Part shown: piece by piece, positions 33,211-42,882 of the stretch
How the letters are laid out: each line of letters opens with the position of its first letter
How positions within the stretch are numbered: position 1 is the first letter of the stretch
NCBI RefSeq assembly: GCF_017303155.1
Contig: NZ_JAEKJR010000001.1
Span: forward strand, 1,116,001-1,180,000
Source: Microbulbifer salipaludis
GTDB taxonomy: Bacteria > Pseudomonadota > Gammaproteobacteria > Pseudomonadales > Cellvibrionaceae
Direction of reading: 5' to 3'
DNA: 64,000 nt
Made by a program: the position numbers and the translations under genes
The notes under the pieces: model-generated
Told to the model about the DNA's origin: nothing
Databases searched by the model: none
The model's input: the letters and a program-made list of their open reading frames with translations, nothing else

Positions 33211-34749
33211 ATGAAGCCAGTCGTAGCAGACAATAAGCCCGTGAAGGTGAGTCTTACAAAAGATGAAGAGTATTACTTTTGCGCCTGTGGTCGATCGAAA
33301 AACCAACCGTTTTGTGATGGATCACATGCCGGCACCGATTTTAAACCAAAACCCTTTGTCGTGGAGGAAAGTGGTGATAGCTATTTGTGTCAATGCAAGC
33401 ATTCCATGAACTTGCCCTTTTGCGATGGCAGTCATAAACAGTTCCAAAGTGACGCGATAGGGAAAGAGGGTCCGGGAATACAGGCCAATAGTGCGAATGC
33501 GCCCGTCGCGAGTGCGACGAAAGAAGAGCCTACGGTTGAATTTATTCACCAGCTGGCAAGGGAAGGTTTGTCGAAGATGGGGCATCACGGCCCTATGACG
33601 TCCATGGGCGTGCCACGTCATCAGCTTCCTCATTGGGATGATATTCAGGTGATGGTGGCGCAAATGGCAACCAAGCCACTATTCGAGGATGCCACTGTTA
33701 ATACTGAGCTGGTGATCGGTCCGAAGGCCCGCAAACCGCTGACATTGAAAATCCCCCTGTTTGTATCAGACATGAGTTTTGGCGCCCTGTCCGAAGAGGC
33801 CAAAATTGCCCTGTCGAAGGGGGCTGAGATGGCGGGTACGGGCATCTGCTCTGGTGAGGGCGGCATGTTGCCTGAAGAACAACAGGCTAACTCGCGTTAT
33901 TTTTATGAACTGGCCAGCGCTCAGTTTGGCTATGATGAGACAAAGCTCACCCAGGTTCAGGCTTTTCACTTTAAAGGTGGGCAGGGCGCTAAGACCGGCA
34001 CCGGCGGACACCTTCCCGGGAACAAGAATTTGGGCAAAATTTCCGAAGTGCGAGGGATTCCTGAGGGTATTGATGCCATATCGCCTCCGACGTTTAAGGA
34101 CCTGAACTCTGTCGACGACTTCAAGGCGTTTGCGGACCATGTGCGGGAAATAACTGGTGGTATACCCATTGGCTTCAAGCTCAGTGCCAATCATATTGAG
34201 CGGGATATCCAGTTTGCGTTGGATGCAAGTGCCGACTATATCATTCTGGATGGACGCGGTGGCGGTACAGGTGCTGCGCCTGAAATGTTTCGTGATCACA
34301 TCAGTGTGCCAACGATACCGGCGCTAGCGCGTGCGAGACGTTACCTTGATCAGCAGGGTGTACGGAATGAAGTTACCCTGATTATTACAGGCGGCCTGCG
34401 TGTTCCTATGGACTTTGTCAAAGCGATGGCGTTAGGTGCAGACGGTGTCGCGATAGCCAACAGTGCAATGCAGTCCATAGGCTGTGTTGCTGCACGTATG
34501 TGTAACACGAATAATTGTCCTGCCGGAATTGCAACCCAGAAGGCTGACTTGCGACAACGGCTCAATGTGGATAAATCAGCAGAACAATTGAAAAACTTCC
34601 TGGAAGCATCAACAGAGCTGATGCAGGTAATGGCAAGAGCCTGTGGTCATCACTCCTTAAGTCAGTTCAATCAAAACGACCTGGCGACGTGGCATCGGGA
34701 GCTGGCATTGCTTTCTGGCATAAGATATTCAGGCGTTACCGAGCTATAA
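33211..34749 (+). CDS. CDGSH iron-sulfur / glutamate-synthase-like FMN fusion protein
   Basis: A 512-residue fusion. Residues 1-80 hold two CDGSH-type motifs ([16 protein letters not shown] and [16 protein letters not shown]), each able to bind a 2Fe-2S cluster by Cys3-His1. The rest is the FMN-binding central domain of glutamate synthase (GltB2-like): [46 protein letters not shown] and [15 protein letters not shown]. There is no glutaminase domain, so it is not a complete glutamate synthase. C-terminal [13 protein letters not shown] would hold the 3Fe-4S-type Cys site. It is likely an electron-transfer oxidoreductase; the substrate is unknown. Confidence 0.88.
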   Translation: MKPVVADNKPVKVSLTKDEEYYFCACGRSKNQPFCDGSHAGTDFKPKPFVVEESGDSYLCQCKHSMNLPFCDGSHKQFQSDAIGKEGPGIQANSANAPVASATKEEPTVEFIHQLAREGLSKMGHHGPMTSMGVPRHQLPHWDDIQVMVAQMATKPLFEDATVNTELVIGPKARKPLTLKIPLFVSDMSFGALSEEAKIALSKGAEMAGTGICSGEGGMLPEEQQANSRYFYELASAQFGYDETKLTQVQAFHFKGGQGAKTGTGGHLPGNKNLGKISEVRGIPEGIDAISPPTFKDLNSVDDFKAFADHVREITGGIPIGFKLSANHIERDIQFALDASADYIILDGRGGGTGAAPEMFRDHISVPTIPALARARRYLDQQGVRNEVTLIITGGLRVPMDFVKAMALGADGVAIANSAMQSIGCVAARMCNTNNCPAGIATQKADLRQRLNVDKSAEQLKNFLEASTELMQVMARACGHHSLSQFNQNDLATWHRELALLSGIRYSGVTEL

Positions 34750-34844
34750 ATGACGGTATCGCTTATCTCTCCAGCGGATCGCATCTGCGACTGCTGATCA
34801 GGATGCTGGGTAGCAAGGAAAGATATAGCCCTGGAGGAAGTGAT

Positions 34845-35513
34845 ATGAAGGCATTCATTGTGTATTGGCACCCGGAGCCGAAGAGCTTTAACCATGCCAT
34901 GTTCCTCGGTGCCCAGAGAGCATTGGTAGATGCAGGGTGGGAGGTGAAGACTTCCGATCTTTTCGCCATGGGGTTCGATCCTGTGTCGAGTCGTGCAAAC
35001 TTCCAGAGCGTCAAGGACCCTGATTTCCTCAAGTTGCAGATTGAGGAAATGCATGCAACAGAAGTAGACGGCTTCGCTCCCGATCTTGAACGTGAAATAC
35101 AGAAGATCGAATGGTGCGATTTGATGATCTGGCAATTCCCGCTGTGGTGGTTCGGCCTCCCCGCTGTTTTCAAGGGCTGGGTTGATCGTACCTTCGCGAT
35201 GGGAAGAACCTATGGTGGTGGAAGAATCTATGAAGATGGTATGTTCAAGGGAAAGAGGGCACTTCTCTCTTTGACCACCGGCGGCCCCGCGGAAGCTTAT
35301 GCCAAAGATGGCTTTAACGGAGACATCTTTGCGATCTTGAGACCGATTCATCGGGGCATGCTCGAATTTACTGGCTTCGATGTTCTCGCGCCCCAAATCG
35401 TCTATGCCCCAGTTCGGATGAGCGAGGAGCAAAGGACGAGCGAGATTGACAAGTATGGTCAGCGACTGGGGGCTATCACCAGGGAATCACCCATAGAAAT
35501 TGGTCAATACTGA
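34845..35513 (+). CDS. NAD(P)H quinone oxidoreductase, flavodoxin-2 family
   Basis: The 222-residue protein starts MKAFIVYWHPEPKSFNHAM, the FMN/FAD phosphate loop of MdaB/NQO1-type proteins, and has IWQFPLWWFGLPAVFKGWVDR (the family's core) and SLTTGGPAEAY. It would catalyse two-electron reduction of quinones. GGAGG precedes the ATG. It follows the CDGSH-FMN fusion by about 95 bases and may share a transcript, suggesting a redox-defence unit with the AlkC-like protein. Confidence 0.88.
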   Translation: MKAFIVYWHPEPKSFNHAMFLGAQRALVDAGWEVKTSDLFAMGFDPVSSRANFQSVKDPDFLKLQIEEMHATEVDGFAPDLEREIQKIEWCDLMIWQFPLWWFGLPAVFKGWVDRTFAMGRTYGGGRIYEDGMFKGKRALLSLTTGGPAEAYAKDGFNGDIFAILRPIHRGMLEFTGFDVLAPQIVYAPVRMSEEQRTSEIDKYGQRLGAITRESPIEIGQY

Positions 35514-35529
35514 AGGACCCTACAAATCG

Positions 35530-35760
35530 ATGAACGAAGCGAGTCGAATACTTATCAACAGGGTGTTACGCAACCGCTTTGCGATGCTGGCGCAACCGGA
35601 GCCAACCAAAGAGCAGATCAGAGATTTTGAGAAAGAAGTTCAGCGCAATAAAGAAGCCCGAGAAAGGCTGAGGGCGCTATCCGAGGTGGGCTGGGAAGAG
35701 CTCGATAATGACTCCGTTGAATGGCTTCAGGAGCAGCTGGGCATAAAAAGTAATACGTAG
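35530..35760 (+). CDS. hypothetical small protein
   Basis: A 76-residue, mostly helical, highly charged protein (EPTKEQIRDFEKEVQRNKEARERLR) with no signal sequence. It starts 17 bases after the quinone reductase and is likely cotranscribed; an in-frame GTG at 35500 would overlap that gene. No family was recognised. Confidence 0.55.
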   Translation: MNEASRILINRVLRNRFAMLAQPEPTKEQIRDFEKEVQRNKEARERLRALSEVGWEELDNDSVEWLQEQLGIKSNT

Positions 35761-35874
35761 AGAGGCGGCACTTCCCTCGATCGGTGAGACGCGCCGCTAC
35801 GCCTTGCCTCATACACGTTTGCGGCGCCCGATGAGCGATACCGTTTATTGTTGCCCTGACGTTGACGGCAACTC

Positions 35875-36549
35875 CTATATTGCTTCCGGCAGGTGCCCCG
35901 TCTTGACATAGATTAGTGCGCCGTCCTCTTTGGTAAACGGCGTATGCCGGCTGAGGTGCGGGCTGCGCAGCCAGGAGCCTTTGGGGTAGCTGCCGTACTC
36001 GTCATGAAAGGTGCCCTCGATTACGAAAATCTCCTCGCCGCCCCAGTGTTGATGCGGATTGAAGCGCGTGTTGGGTGCCCATTTCACGAGCGCGGCATGT
36101 TCTGCCTGGAAGTCGTGTAAAGGCATGACCTGAAGGCCATCCACCAGCCCCGGGAGCCAGGGTTGTGTGTTGGTATCAATCACCTTCTGTTGCGTGTCGG
36201 CTTGGTCGAACTGGTGCAGTTTGACGAAAATGGTCGCACCTTCTTTGCCGATTCTAGGGGTGTGAGCGGTGCCGATGGGGTTGCGCACATAGCTGCCCTT
36301 TCCGTAGTCCTGGTGCTCGTCCGAAAAGACGCCATCCAGAACAAAAAATTCTTCTCCGCCGGAATGCGCATGGGATGAAAATTCACTGAAGGGCTGATAG
36401 CGCACAATGGAAGTCGCTCTTGCTACCTCGTCGCCAATTCTGTCCAGCATCATACGCTCAACGCCGGGCATGGGTGAATCTACCCACTGGTACTGATCTG
36501 GCCGAATCACCACCCGTTGATCGAAGTCCGCATTGATATGCATCGCCAT
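35875..36549 (-). CDS. bicupin protein with ChrR-like cupin domains
   Basis: A 224-residue protein with two cupin repeats. The first has SSHAHSGGEEFFVLDG (H-x-H-x4-E, metal ligands) and the second NPHQHWGGEEIFVIEGTF. Each is followed by a YPKGSW or YGKGSYVRNP strand. The arrangement matches the ChrR-type cupin (PF12973) seen as metal-binding anti-sigma domains and as stand-alone enzymes or sensors. No anti-sigma N-terminal helix bundle is present, so it stands alone. AGAGGATG supports the ATG. Confidence 0.82.
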   Translation of the reverse strand: MAMHINADFDQRVVIRPDQYQWVDSPMPGVERMMLDRIGDEVARATSIVRYQPFSEFSSHAHSGGEEFFVLDGVFSDEHQDYGKGSYVRNPIGTAHTPRIGKEGATIFVKLHQFDQADTQQKVIDTNTQPWLPGLVDGLQVMPLHDFQAEHAALVKWAPNTRFNPHQHWGGEEIFVIEGTFHDEYGSYPKGSWLRSPHLSRHTPFTKEDGALIYVKTGHLPEAI

Positions 36550-36713
36550 GGTTCATCCTCTGGTTTTACCGAACGTGTGCCTGCTGGATTTGGCGGCGAT
36601 ATTGTGTGCCGCGAGCCGCTGGCTGGCAATGGTACCGGGCGGGAAAGACGTATCGTAGCCTGCGTTGCCTCACTGCTTATCCTGAGGCAACGCACGGATG
36701 TACCGGTTTGGGG

Positions 36714-37625
36714 TTATCGCGCTTCGGCGGTGCGGGGTGCTTCTGCAGGTTTTGTGCTTGCGTGGACTCTGGCCAGGTGCCGGCCATAGGCGGCCAGCAG
36801 GAAGCCCAGCGGGAACATGATGACCCCGTAGATAGCGGAGGGCACCGACATACTGCTGGAGTGCAGCAGGGTCAGGGTTACCATCAGGCCCAGGGTGCCG
36901 TTCTTGATGCCCAGCTCGATGGCCACCGCAAGGCGCTCGCGGTTGCCCAGCCCTGCGGCGCGGGTGCACAGCAGGCCGACCGCAATACCCAGAAGGTTCA
37001 GCGCGATGATGGCGGGGCCGGCCTGAATTAGCAGGTCGACAAAGCGATCGCGTATGCCGTAGATGATGCCAATGATCAGGGTGGCGAGGACCAGTGCGCC
37101 GAACAGGCTCACGATGCTTTCGGCCCGGGCCGCCAGTGCTGGCCGCAGGGCCTTGATGCCCATGCCGAGTGCTACCGGCAACAGCACGATGGCAGAGAGC
37201 GTTAATACGGTTTTAGTGAAGGGCAGGGTGATCTCCTGCTGGGTGCCGAAATACAGTTTGAGGGCGAAATTGGCGAACAGCGGCAGGGTCATGATGGTGA
37301 TCAGGCTGGCGGCAACGGTCAGCACAATAGACAGCGCGACATTCCCTTTCGCCAGCAGGGTAAACAGGTTGGATGTGGTGCCGCCGGGGCAGGCGGCGAT
37401 CACCACGAGGCCCACGGCCATGGCCGGAGGCAGGTCGAGCGCCCAGGCAAGCGCGAAGGCCGCCAGCGGCATCAACAGTATCTGCGCCAGCGTGCCGACG
37501 ATGAGGCCAGTGGGTTTCACCGTGACCTGATGGAAGTCGCGCGCCGTCAGGGTCATGCCGATCCCGATCATGATCACGAACAGCGAAAGGGGTAACCCGA
37601 TTGAGACGAGGGGGCCGGATTCCAT
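36714..37625 (-). CDS. bile acid:sodium symporter family (BASS) transporter
   Basis: A 303-residue inner-membrane protein with about nine to ten hydrophobic segments. Conserved BASS elements are GIGMTLTARDF near the first helix, ACPGGTTSNLFTLLAKGNVALS (the crossover motif) and ELGIKNGTLGLMV near the C-terminus (E-x-G-x-QN type sodium site). Bacterial members move organic anions with sodium. GGAGG precedes the ATG. It may be transcribed apart from the cupin gene, which lies 160 bases downstream. Confidence 0.88.
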   Translation of the reverse strand: MESGPLVSIGLPLSLFVIMIGIGMTLTARDFHQVTVKPTGLIVGTLAQILLMPLAAFALAWALDLPPAMAVGLVVIAACPGGTTSNLFTLLAKGNVALSIVLTVAASLITIMTLPLFANFALKLYFGTQQEITLPFTKTVLTLSAIVLLPVALGMGIKALRPALAARAESIVSLFGALVLATLIIGIIYGIRDRFVDLLIQAGPAIIALNLLGIAVGLLCTRAAGLGNRERLAVAIELGIKNGTLGLMVTLTLLHSSSMSVPSAIYGVIMFPLGFLLAAYGRHLARVHASTKPAEAPRTAEAR

Positions 37626-38126
37626 GGGAACCTCCGAAAATTATTATTAATGTTTGTATATATAGCCCAACAGCAGCTGTTTCACCGCGTTCGGTGCAGC
37701 GGCGCCTTGGCCGGAGTTCCAGCGCCAATGGCCCTGTGCGGGAGCTCGCGCCGAGCAGAAAGCCTAACTGGAATTGGGGAGTAAATAAAACTGGGCAGTC
37801 CGTTGCGCTGTGGTATAGTGCCGCGGCTGGCATTAATGCCGGTTGCGTCATCTGTAGGCCGGAGTGATTTTCGGCTCATTTCTGGAACACTGTGCTAATC
37901 AGTGTGTCCGATTCCTCTCTACTGAATGCCGCACCCTGCCGAAGAAGAATTTTCGGCTAACGCCTTTGGCGGCAACCAATCTCATTTCGTGGAACATCGG
38001 CCCTGACTCTGAAGCTGAGAGGGGCGCGGCGGAATGAGCATGTCAATTTTTGCCCGGAGCAACAGGCTCGGGCGTAACGCGGGTCGGTGCGATTGTTCAG
38101 CCGGCCGCTCTCAAGTAAGAATTTCT
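37626..38126 (+). promoter_or_regulatory. long intergenic leader upstream of rhlE
   Basis: These 500 bases have no convincing gene. They contain TATAGT (37813-37818, a -10 candidate), a perfect 12-bp palindrome GGCATTAATGCC (37829-37840), and two further inverted repeats: ACACTG/CAGTGT (37887-37905) and GCCGAA/TTCGGC (37938-37957). A structured 5' leader of this kind is often found before cold-responsive RNA helicase genes. A reading frame continuous with rhlE from 38034 exists but has a poor start. Confidence 0.45.
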
Positions 38127-39548
38127 ATGCTTTTTGAAGACCTCGGCCTCGCGCCGGAAATCGCGCGCGCTGTTGCGGAACAGGGCTATACCAAACCGAC
38201 CCCGATTCAGGAACAGGCCATCCCGGTGGTCATGCGCGGCGGCGACGTGATGGCCGCCGCCCAGACGGGCACCGGTAAAACCGCCGGTTTCACCTTGCCG
38301 CTGCTGCACAAGCTGAGTGCCGGCGAACGCGCGCGCAATAACCAGGTGCGCGCACTGGTGCTGACACCGACCCGCGAACTGGCGGCGCAGGTGTTCGACA
38401 ATGTACAGAGCTATAGCCAGTACCTGCCCATGCGGCACTCGGTGGTATTTGGCGGTGTGAAGATCAACCCGCAGATGATGCGCCTGCGCGGTGGTGCGGA
38501 CATTCTTGTCGCAACCCCTGGCCGTCTGCTGGATCTCTACAACCAGCGTGCGATCAAGTTTGATCAGCTGGAAACCCTGGTGCTGGACGAAGCCGACCGT
38601 ATGCTGGACATGGGCTTTATTCACGACATCAAAAAAATCCTGCGCGCATTGCCGCCCAAGCGTCAGAACCTGCTGTTCTCCGCAACCTTCTCTCCGGAAA
38701 TCCGCACCCTGGCCAAGGGCCTGGTGAATGATCCGGTCGAGATCGACGTAAGCCCGCGCAACACCACTACCAAGACCGTGCAGCAGAAGCTGCACCCGGT
38801 GGACAAGTCGCGCAAGGCGAATTTGCTGTGCCACCTGATCAAGGAAAACGGCTGGCACCAGGCGCTGGTATTCAGCCGCACCAAGCACGGCGCCAACCGT
38901 CTGGCCAAACAACTGGAGCAGAACCGGATTCCCGCAGCGGCGATTCACGGCAACAAAAGCCAGAACGCGCGCACCAAGGCGCTGGCGGACTTCAAAAACG
39001 GCAAGGTACAGATTCTGGTGGCCACGGATATCGCCGCACGCGGAATCGATATCGACCAGCTGCCCCAGGTGGTGAATTTTGATCTGCCGAATGTGCCGGA
39101 GGATTATGTGCATCGTATCGGCCGTACCGGCCGCGCGGGCGCCACTGGCCAGGCGGTATCATTGGTTTCGGCCGATGAAGCCAAGCAGTTGTGGGATATC
39201 GAAAGGCTGATCAAGAAGCCGATCGAGCGCGAAGAGATCGAGGGCTTCGAGCCCGATCACCAGCTGCCGGCCTCCGGTGGCAAGCCCGGCAAGGGCAGTC
39301 AGGTGCGTCGCGGCGGCGCGAGCAAACCTTCCGGCAACAAGCCGGCCGGTGGCAAGCGCGGCGGTGGTGGCCGTAATTCGGATAGCCGTAGTGCTGGTGG
39401 CCGCTCTGAGGGACGCTCGGAAGGCCGTGGCGGCAATGGACGTTCCGGCAATCGCTCTGGCAACACCGGCAACTCGGCAGATGGTAACGGTGCCGCGAAG
39501 CCGGGCCAGCGTCGACGTCGCCCACAGCGACGCACGCAGACGGCGTAA
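38127..39548 (+). CDS. rhlE: DEAD-box ATP-dependent RNA helicase, RhlE type
   Basis: The 473-residue protein has all helicase motifs in order: Q motif ([10 protein letters not shown]), [43 protein letters not shown] and [10 protein letters not shown]. After residue 375 comes a basic Gly/Arg/Ser-rich tail rich in short [13 protein letters not shown] repeats that would bind RNA non-specifically. RhlE proteins remodel ribosomal precursors and act with the degradosome. The first conserved motif ([15 protein letters not shown]) fixes the start at 38127. A terminator follows the stop. Confidence 0.93.
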   Translation: MLFEDLGLAPEIARAVAEQGYTKPTPIQEQAIPVVMRGGDVMAAAQTGTGKTAGFTLPLLHKLSAGERARNNQVRALVLTPTRELAAQVFDNVQSYSQYLPMRHSVVFGGVKINPQMMRLRGGADILVATPGRLLDLYNQRAIKFDQLETLVLDEADRMLDMGFIHDIKKILRALPPKRQNLLFSATFSPEIRTLAKGLVNDPVEIDVSPRNTTTKTVQQKLHPVDKSRKANLLCHLIKENGWHQALVFSRTKHGANRLAKQLEQNRIPAAAIHGNKSQNARTKALADFKNGKVQILVATDIAARGIDIDQLPQVVNFDLPNVPEDYVHRIGRTGRAGATGQAVSLVSADEAKQLWDIERLIKKPIEREEIEGFEPDHQLPASGGKPGKGSQVRRGGASKPSGNKPAGGKRGGGGRNSDSRSAGGRSEGRSEGRGGNGRSGNRSGNTGNSADGNGAAKPGQRRRRPQRRTQTA

Positions 39549-39560
39549 ATACCGCGACAT

Positions 39561-39590
39561 AAAAAAGGCGATCATTGATCGCCTTTTTTT
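39561..39590. terminator. intrinsic terminator between rhlE and the M20 gene
   Basis: GGCGATCA / TGATCGCC forms an 8-bp stem with a minimal loop, flanked by A6 and T7. It can serve the two convergent genes. Confidence 0.9.
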
Positions 39591-39601
39591 GTGCCTGCTG
39601 G

Positions 39602-40912
39602 TTACTGGTTTTCCTGCCGTTCGAAATAATCCAGGGCCAGCTGGGTGAGTGCTCTGGTGCCAACCGCCAGTGCACTCTCATCCACATAGAAGCGTGGTGA
39701 ATGGTTGCTGGGGGCGGTCGCGGGGTTGGTGCCCTTTGGGGTTACCCCGAGGAAGTAATAGAAACCGGGAACCTCATTGGCAAAGAAGGAAAAGTCTTCA
39801 GCACCGGTGATTTTCGGGATCACCATGACATTCTTGTCGCCCGCCGCGGCTTTGAGTGTGGGGATCGCGGCTGCGGTCAGCTCCGGGTTGTTCACGGTCA
39901 CCGGATAACCTTCGAGGATTTCCACCTCTGCGGTTGCACCGCTGCTTTCGGCGATTTTCTCCGCGGTCACTTTCAGGCGTTTGAAAATCTCCTGGCGGTT
40001 ATCCATGTCAAAGTTGCGGATGGTGCCGTTCAGGTAAACGCTGTCGGGGATGATGTTGTTACGTATTCCTCCGTCGATCACGCCGTAGGAGACCACCGCC
40101 GGCTCCTTGGTGATGTCGATCTGGCGGCTGACCAGAGTCTGGGTGCCCATCACGATCTGTGCCGCGGCGGTGATCGGGTCAACCCCGCCCCACGGGCGTG
40201 AACCGTGGGTCTGGCGGCCCTTCACGTTGATGCGGAATTCGTCGGAGCTCGCCATCAGCGGCCCGGAGCGGTAGCCGATCACGCCCACGGGCAGGCTGGA
40301 GGTTACGTGCTGGCCGAAAGCCACATCCGGTTTGTATTTCTTGAACAGACCCTCTTTCAGCATCAGCTCTGCGCCACCTTCCTCACCGTCCGGTGCGCCC
40401 TCTTCGGCGGGCTGGAAGATAAACAGGACATTGCCGGCCAGCTCCTCGCGCATCTCCGCCAGCACCTGCGCTGCGCCCATCAGCATGGCGACGTGGGTGT
40501 CGTGGCCGCAGGCGTGCATCACGCCCACCTGCTCGCCGTTGTATTCGGTTTTCGCTTTCGACGCGAAGGGAATATCCACCTGTTCAGTGACGGGCAGTGC
40601 ATCCATGTCTGCGCGCAAGGCAACGGTAGGGCCGGGCTTGCCGCCCTTGAGCAGGGCAACCACACCGGTGTGGGCAATGCCGGTTTCCACTTCCATACCC
40701 AGCGACTTCAGGTGGGCGGTGATGTACTTGGCGGTTTCGAATTCGCGATTACCCAGCTCCGGGTTCTGGTGCAAGTGGCGGCGCCACTCGATCACTTTAG
40801 GCTGCGCTTTTGCCAGTCGTTGCTCGGCATCGGCGGATTGCGCGTGTGCAGTGGAAATGGAGGAGGCAAAAGCCAGGGAGGAGAGAGAAAGGGCTATTAG
40901 TGTTTTTTTCAC
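39602..40912 (-). CDS. M20-family amidohydrolase, exported
   Basis: A 436-residue zinc amidohydrolase with a signal peptide (start GTG 40912 with AGGA upstream, cleavage near STAHA). Metal-site segments are RADMDALPV, HACGHDTHVAMLMG and FQPAEEGAPDGEEGG, plus the late GAEDFSFF. This is the M20D type that removes acyl or amino-acyl groups from N-acyl amino acids such as hippurate or aminobenzoyl-glutamate. The AbgT transporter gene immediately upstream on the same strand suggests cleavage of imported or periplasmic aminoacyl conjugates, as in the E. coli abg system. Confidence 0.9.
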   Translation of the reverse strand: MKKTLIALSLSSLAFASSISTAHAQSADAEQRLAKAQPKVIEWRRHLHQNPELGNREFETAKYITAHLKSLGMEVETGIAHTGVVALLKGGKPGPTVALRADMDALPVTEQVDIPFASKAKTEYNGEQVGVMHACGHDTHVAMLMGAAQVLAEMREELAGNVLFIFQPAEEGAPDGEEGGAELMLKEGLFKKYKPDVAFGQHVTSSLPVGVIGYRSGPLMASSDEFRINVKGRQTHGSRPWGGVDPITAAAQIVMGTQTLVSRQIDITKEPAVVSYGVIDGGIRNNIIPDSVYLNGTIRNFDMDNRQEIFKRLKVTAEKIAESSGATAEVEILEGYPVTVNNPELTAAAIPTLKAAAGDKNVMVIPKITGAEDFSFFANEVPGFYYFLGVTPKGTNPATAPSNHSPRFYVDESALAVGTRALTQLALDYFERQENQ

Positions 40913-40995
40913 CGGTGGGATCCTGTGTTGCAGTACATGGCCAGCCCTGAAGCAAACCATGCACTGCAAACGGAATCAATCCTTACGGCCCGGTG

Positions 40996-42597
40996 TTACA
41001 TGGTGAAGTAAGTGGCCGCACCCGGTCCAACCGGCATACCGGCGACAAAGACCCACAGGAAGAACAGTGCGGTCCAGCCGATAAAGAAGAAGATCGAATA
41101 CGGAATCATGGTGGCAATCAGGGTGCCCATGCCCAGATCTTTCTTGTAGCGGGTGGCGAAGGACACGATCAGGCCGAAGTAGCTCATCATCGGAGTGATG
41201 ATATTGGTGACCGAATCGCCGATCCGGTAGGCGGCCTGGATGACCTCGGGCGCATAGCCCAGCAGCATCAGCATCGGCACAAAGATCGGTGCCGTGACCG
41301 CCCACTGCGCGGAGGCACTGCCCAGGCTCAGGTTCACCACGCCACACATCATGATAAAGAACAGGAACAGCACGGGGCCGGTGAGGCCGATGCTCTGCAG
41401 GGCCTCGGCGCCCAGCACCGCAAAGATGGTGCCCAGGTTGGTCATCTTGAAGAAGGCCACAAACTGGGCGGCAAAGAACACCAGCACGATGTACATGCCC
41501 ATGGTGCCCATGCTCTTGGACATGGCGTCGATCACATCGCGGTCATTCTTCATGGTGCCCACGGTCTTGCCGTAGACGAAGCCGGGAATGGCGAAGAACA
41601 CCACGATCAGCGCCACGATGCCCTTCAGGAAGGGGGAGCCAGAAACCAGACCGGTTTCCTGATTGCGCAGCACGCCCCACTCGGGAACGATGGTGAGTGC
41701 CAGCAAACCGCACACACCCAGTACCGCAAGCCCCGCAAACATCAGGCCGCGTTTTTCTTCGGCGGTCAGCTGGGTCATTTTGTCCTGGGACAGGTCGACG
41801 GAGGCCTCGCTGTTGTCGTATTTACCCAGTTTGGGCTCGACGATGGCGAGGGTTACCCAGCTGCCCAGTGCGGTGATCAGGAAGGTACTGATGATCATGA
41901 AGTACCAGTTCACCTCCGGGCCCACCACATAGTTGGGGTCGATCATATGCGCGGCGGATTCGGTGATGCCCGACAGCAGCGGGTCTACGGTGCCCAGCAG
42001 CAGGTTGGCGCTGTAGCCGCCGGAGACGCCGGCAAAGGCGGCCGCCAGGCCCGCCAGCGGGTGGCGACCGAGGGAATGGAAGATCATCGCCGCCAGCGGG
42101 ATCAGCACCACGTAACCCAGTTCTGAGGCGGTGTTGGAGATGATGCCGGCGAAGACCACGATCACGGTAACGGTACGCTTGGAAGCCTTCAGTACCATGC
42201 CGCGCACGGCGGCGGAGAGCAGGCCGGAGTGCTCGGCAATACCGACGCCCAGCAGGGCCACCAGCACCGTGCCCAGCGGCGCGAAGCCGGTGAAGTTGGT
42301 CACCAGTGTGGTGACAATGGTTCTGAGCCCTTCCCCGGACAGCAGGTTGACCACATGGATGACGCCATCCTCGGCGCGGCCGGCGGCACCCACCGGGCGC
42401 GGGTCATTCACCGACAGGTCAAAGAAAGCTGCGATACCACTCAGAATCACCACACCCACGGCGAACATGGCAAACAGGGTAATCGGGTGGGGGAGCAGGT
42501 TACCCAGCCATTCCACGGTGTCGAGGAAGCGGGTAAAGGCGGTTTTCTTACCGTTGCCGGCGGGCTGGATGTCACTGGGGGAAGTGGATGTCGTCAT
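40996..42597 (-). CDS. AbgT-family transporter
   Basis: A 533-residue inner-membrane transporter with about eleven or more hydrophobic segments and two re-entrant hairpins. Characteristic segments are LLGVGIAEHSGLLSAAVRG, AGVSGGYSANLLLGT and RIGDSVTNIITPMMSYFG. The family exports or imports p-aminobenzoyl-glutamate and sulfonamides using the proton gradient. AGGAG precedes ATG 42597. It is probably cotranscribed with the M20 amidohydrolase 83 bases downstream. Confidence 0.92.
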   Translation of the reverse strand: MTTSTSPSDIQPAGNGKKTAFTRFLDTVEWLGNLLPHPITLFAMFAVGVVILSGIAAFFDLSVNDPRPVGAAGRAEDGVIHVVNLLSGEGLRTIVTTLVTNFTGFAPLGTVLVALLGVGIAEHSGLLSAAVRGMVLKASKRTVTVIVVFAGIISNTASELGYVVLIPLAAMIFHSLGRHPLAGLAAAFAGVSGGYSANLLLGTVDPLLSGITESAAHMIDPNYVVGPEVNWYFMIISTFLITALGSWVTLAIVEPKLGKYDNSEASVDLSQDKMTQLTAEEKRGLMFAGLAVLGVCGLLALTIVPEWGVLRNQETGLVSGSPFLKGIVALIVVFFAIPGFVYGKTVGTMKNDRDVIDAMSKSMGTMGMYIVLVFFAAQFVAFFKMTNLGTIFAVLGAEALQSIGLTGPVLFLFFIMMCGVVNLSLGSASAQWAVTAPIFVPMLMLLGYAPEVIQAAYRIGDSVTNIITPMMSYFGLIVSFATRYKKDLGMGTLIATMIPYSIFFFIGWTALFFLWVFVAGMPVGPGAATYFTM

Positions 42598-42847
42598 TAT
42601 TTCTCCTGTGAGGTTGCCTGCCGGCCAAAAAATGATCAATTGGCGCGCAATCATACATGAAAAATGACAGCGATGCCTTTGGGGGCGGCGATTCCGGTTT
42701 TTATGTTCTGGTTGCCACTGTTTCGGGCAATCTTCGGGCCAATTATCGGTGCAAGAGGGGGCATGCTGCCAGTGGGCGGGCACAGAAAGCAATCTTTGTC
42801 AGCAGGCGCTGGTGGGGCATTCGGGGATGGGGCGGGACCAGAGCGGG

Positions 42848-42871
42848 CCTGCGGGCACCGGGATGCCCGCA
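42848..42871 (-). terminator. stem-loop downstream of ompW
   Basis: A perfect 9-bp stem, CTGCGGGCA / TGCCCGCAG, with a six-base loop lies 12 bases past the OmpW stop. There is no T-tract, so factor-independent termination is doubtful. Confidence 0.4.
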
Positions 42872-42882
42872 GACGCCGTCGA

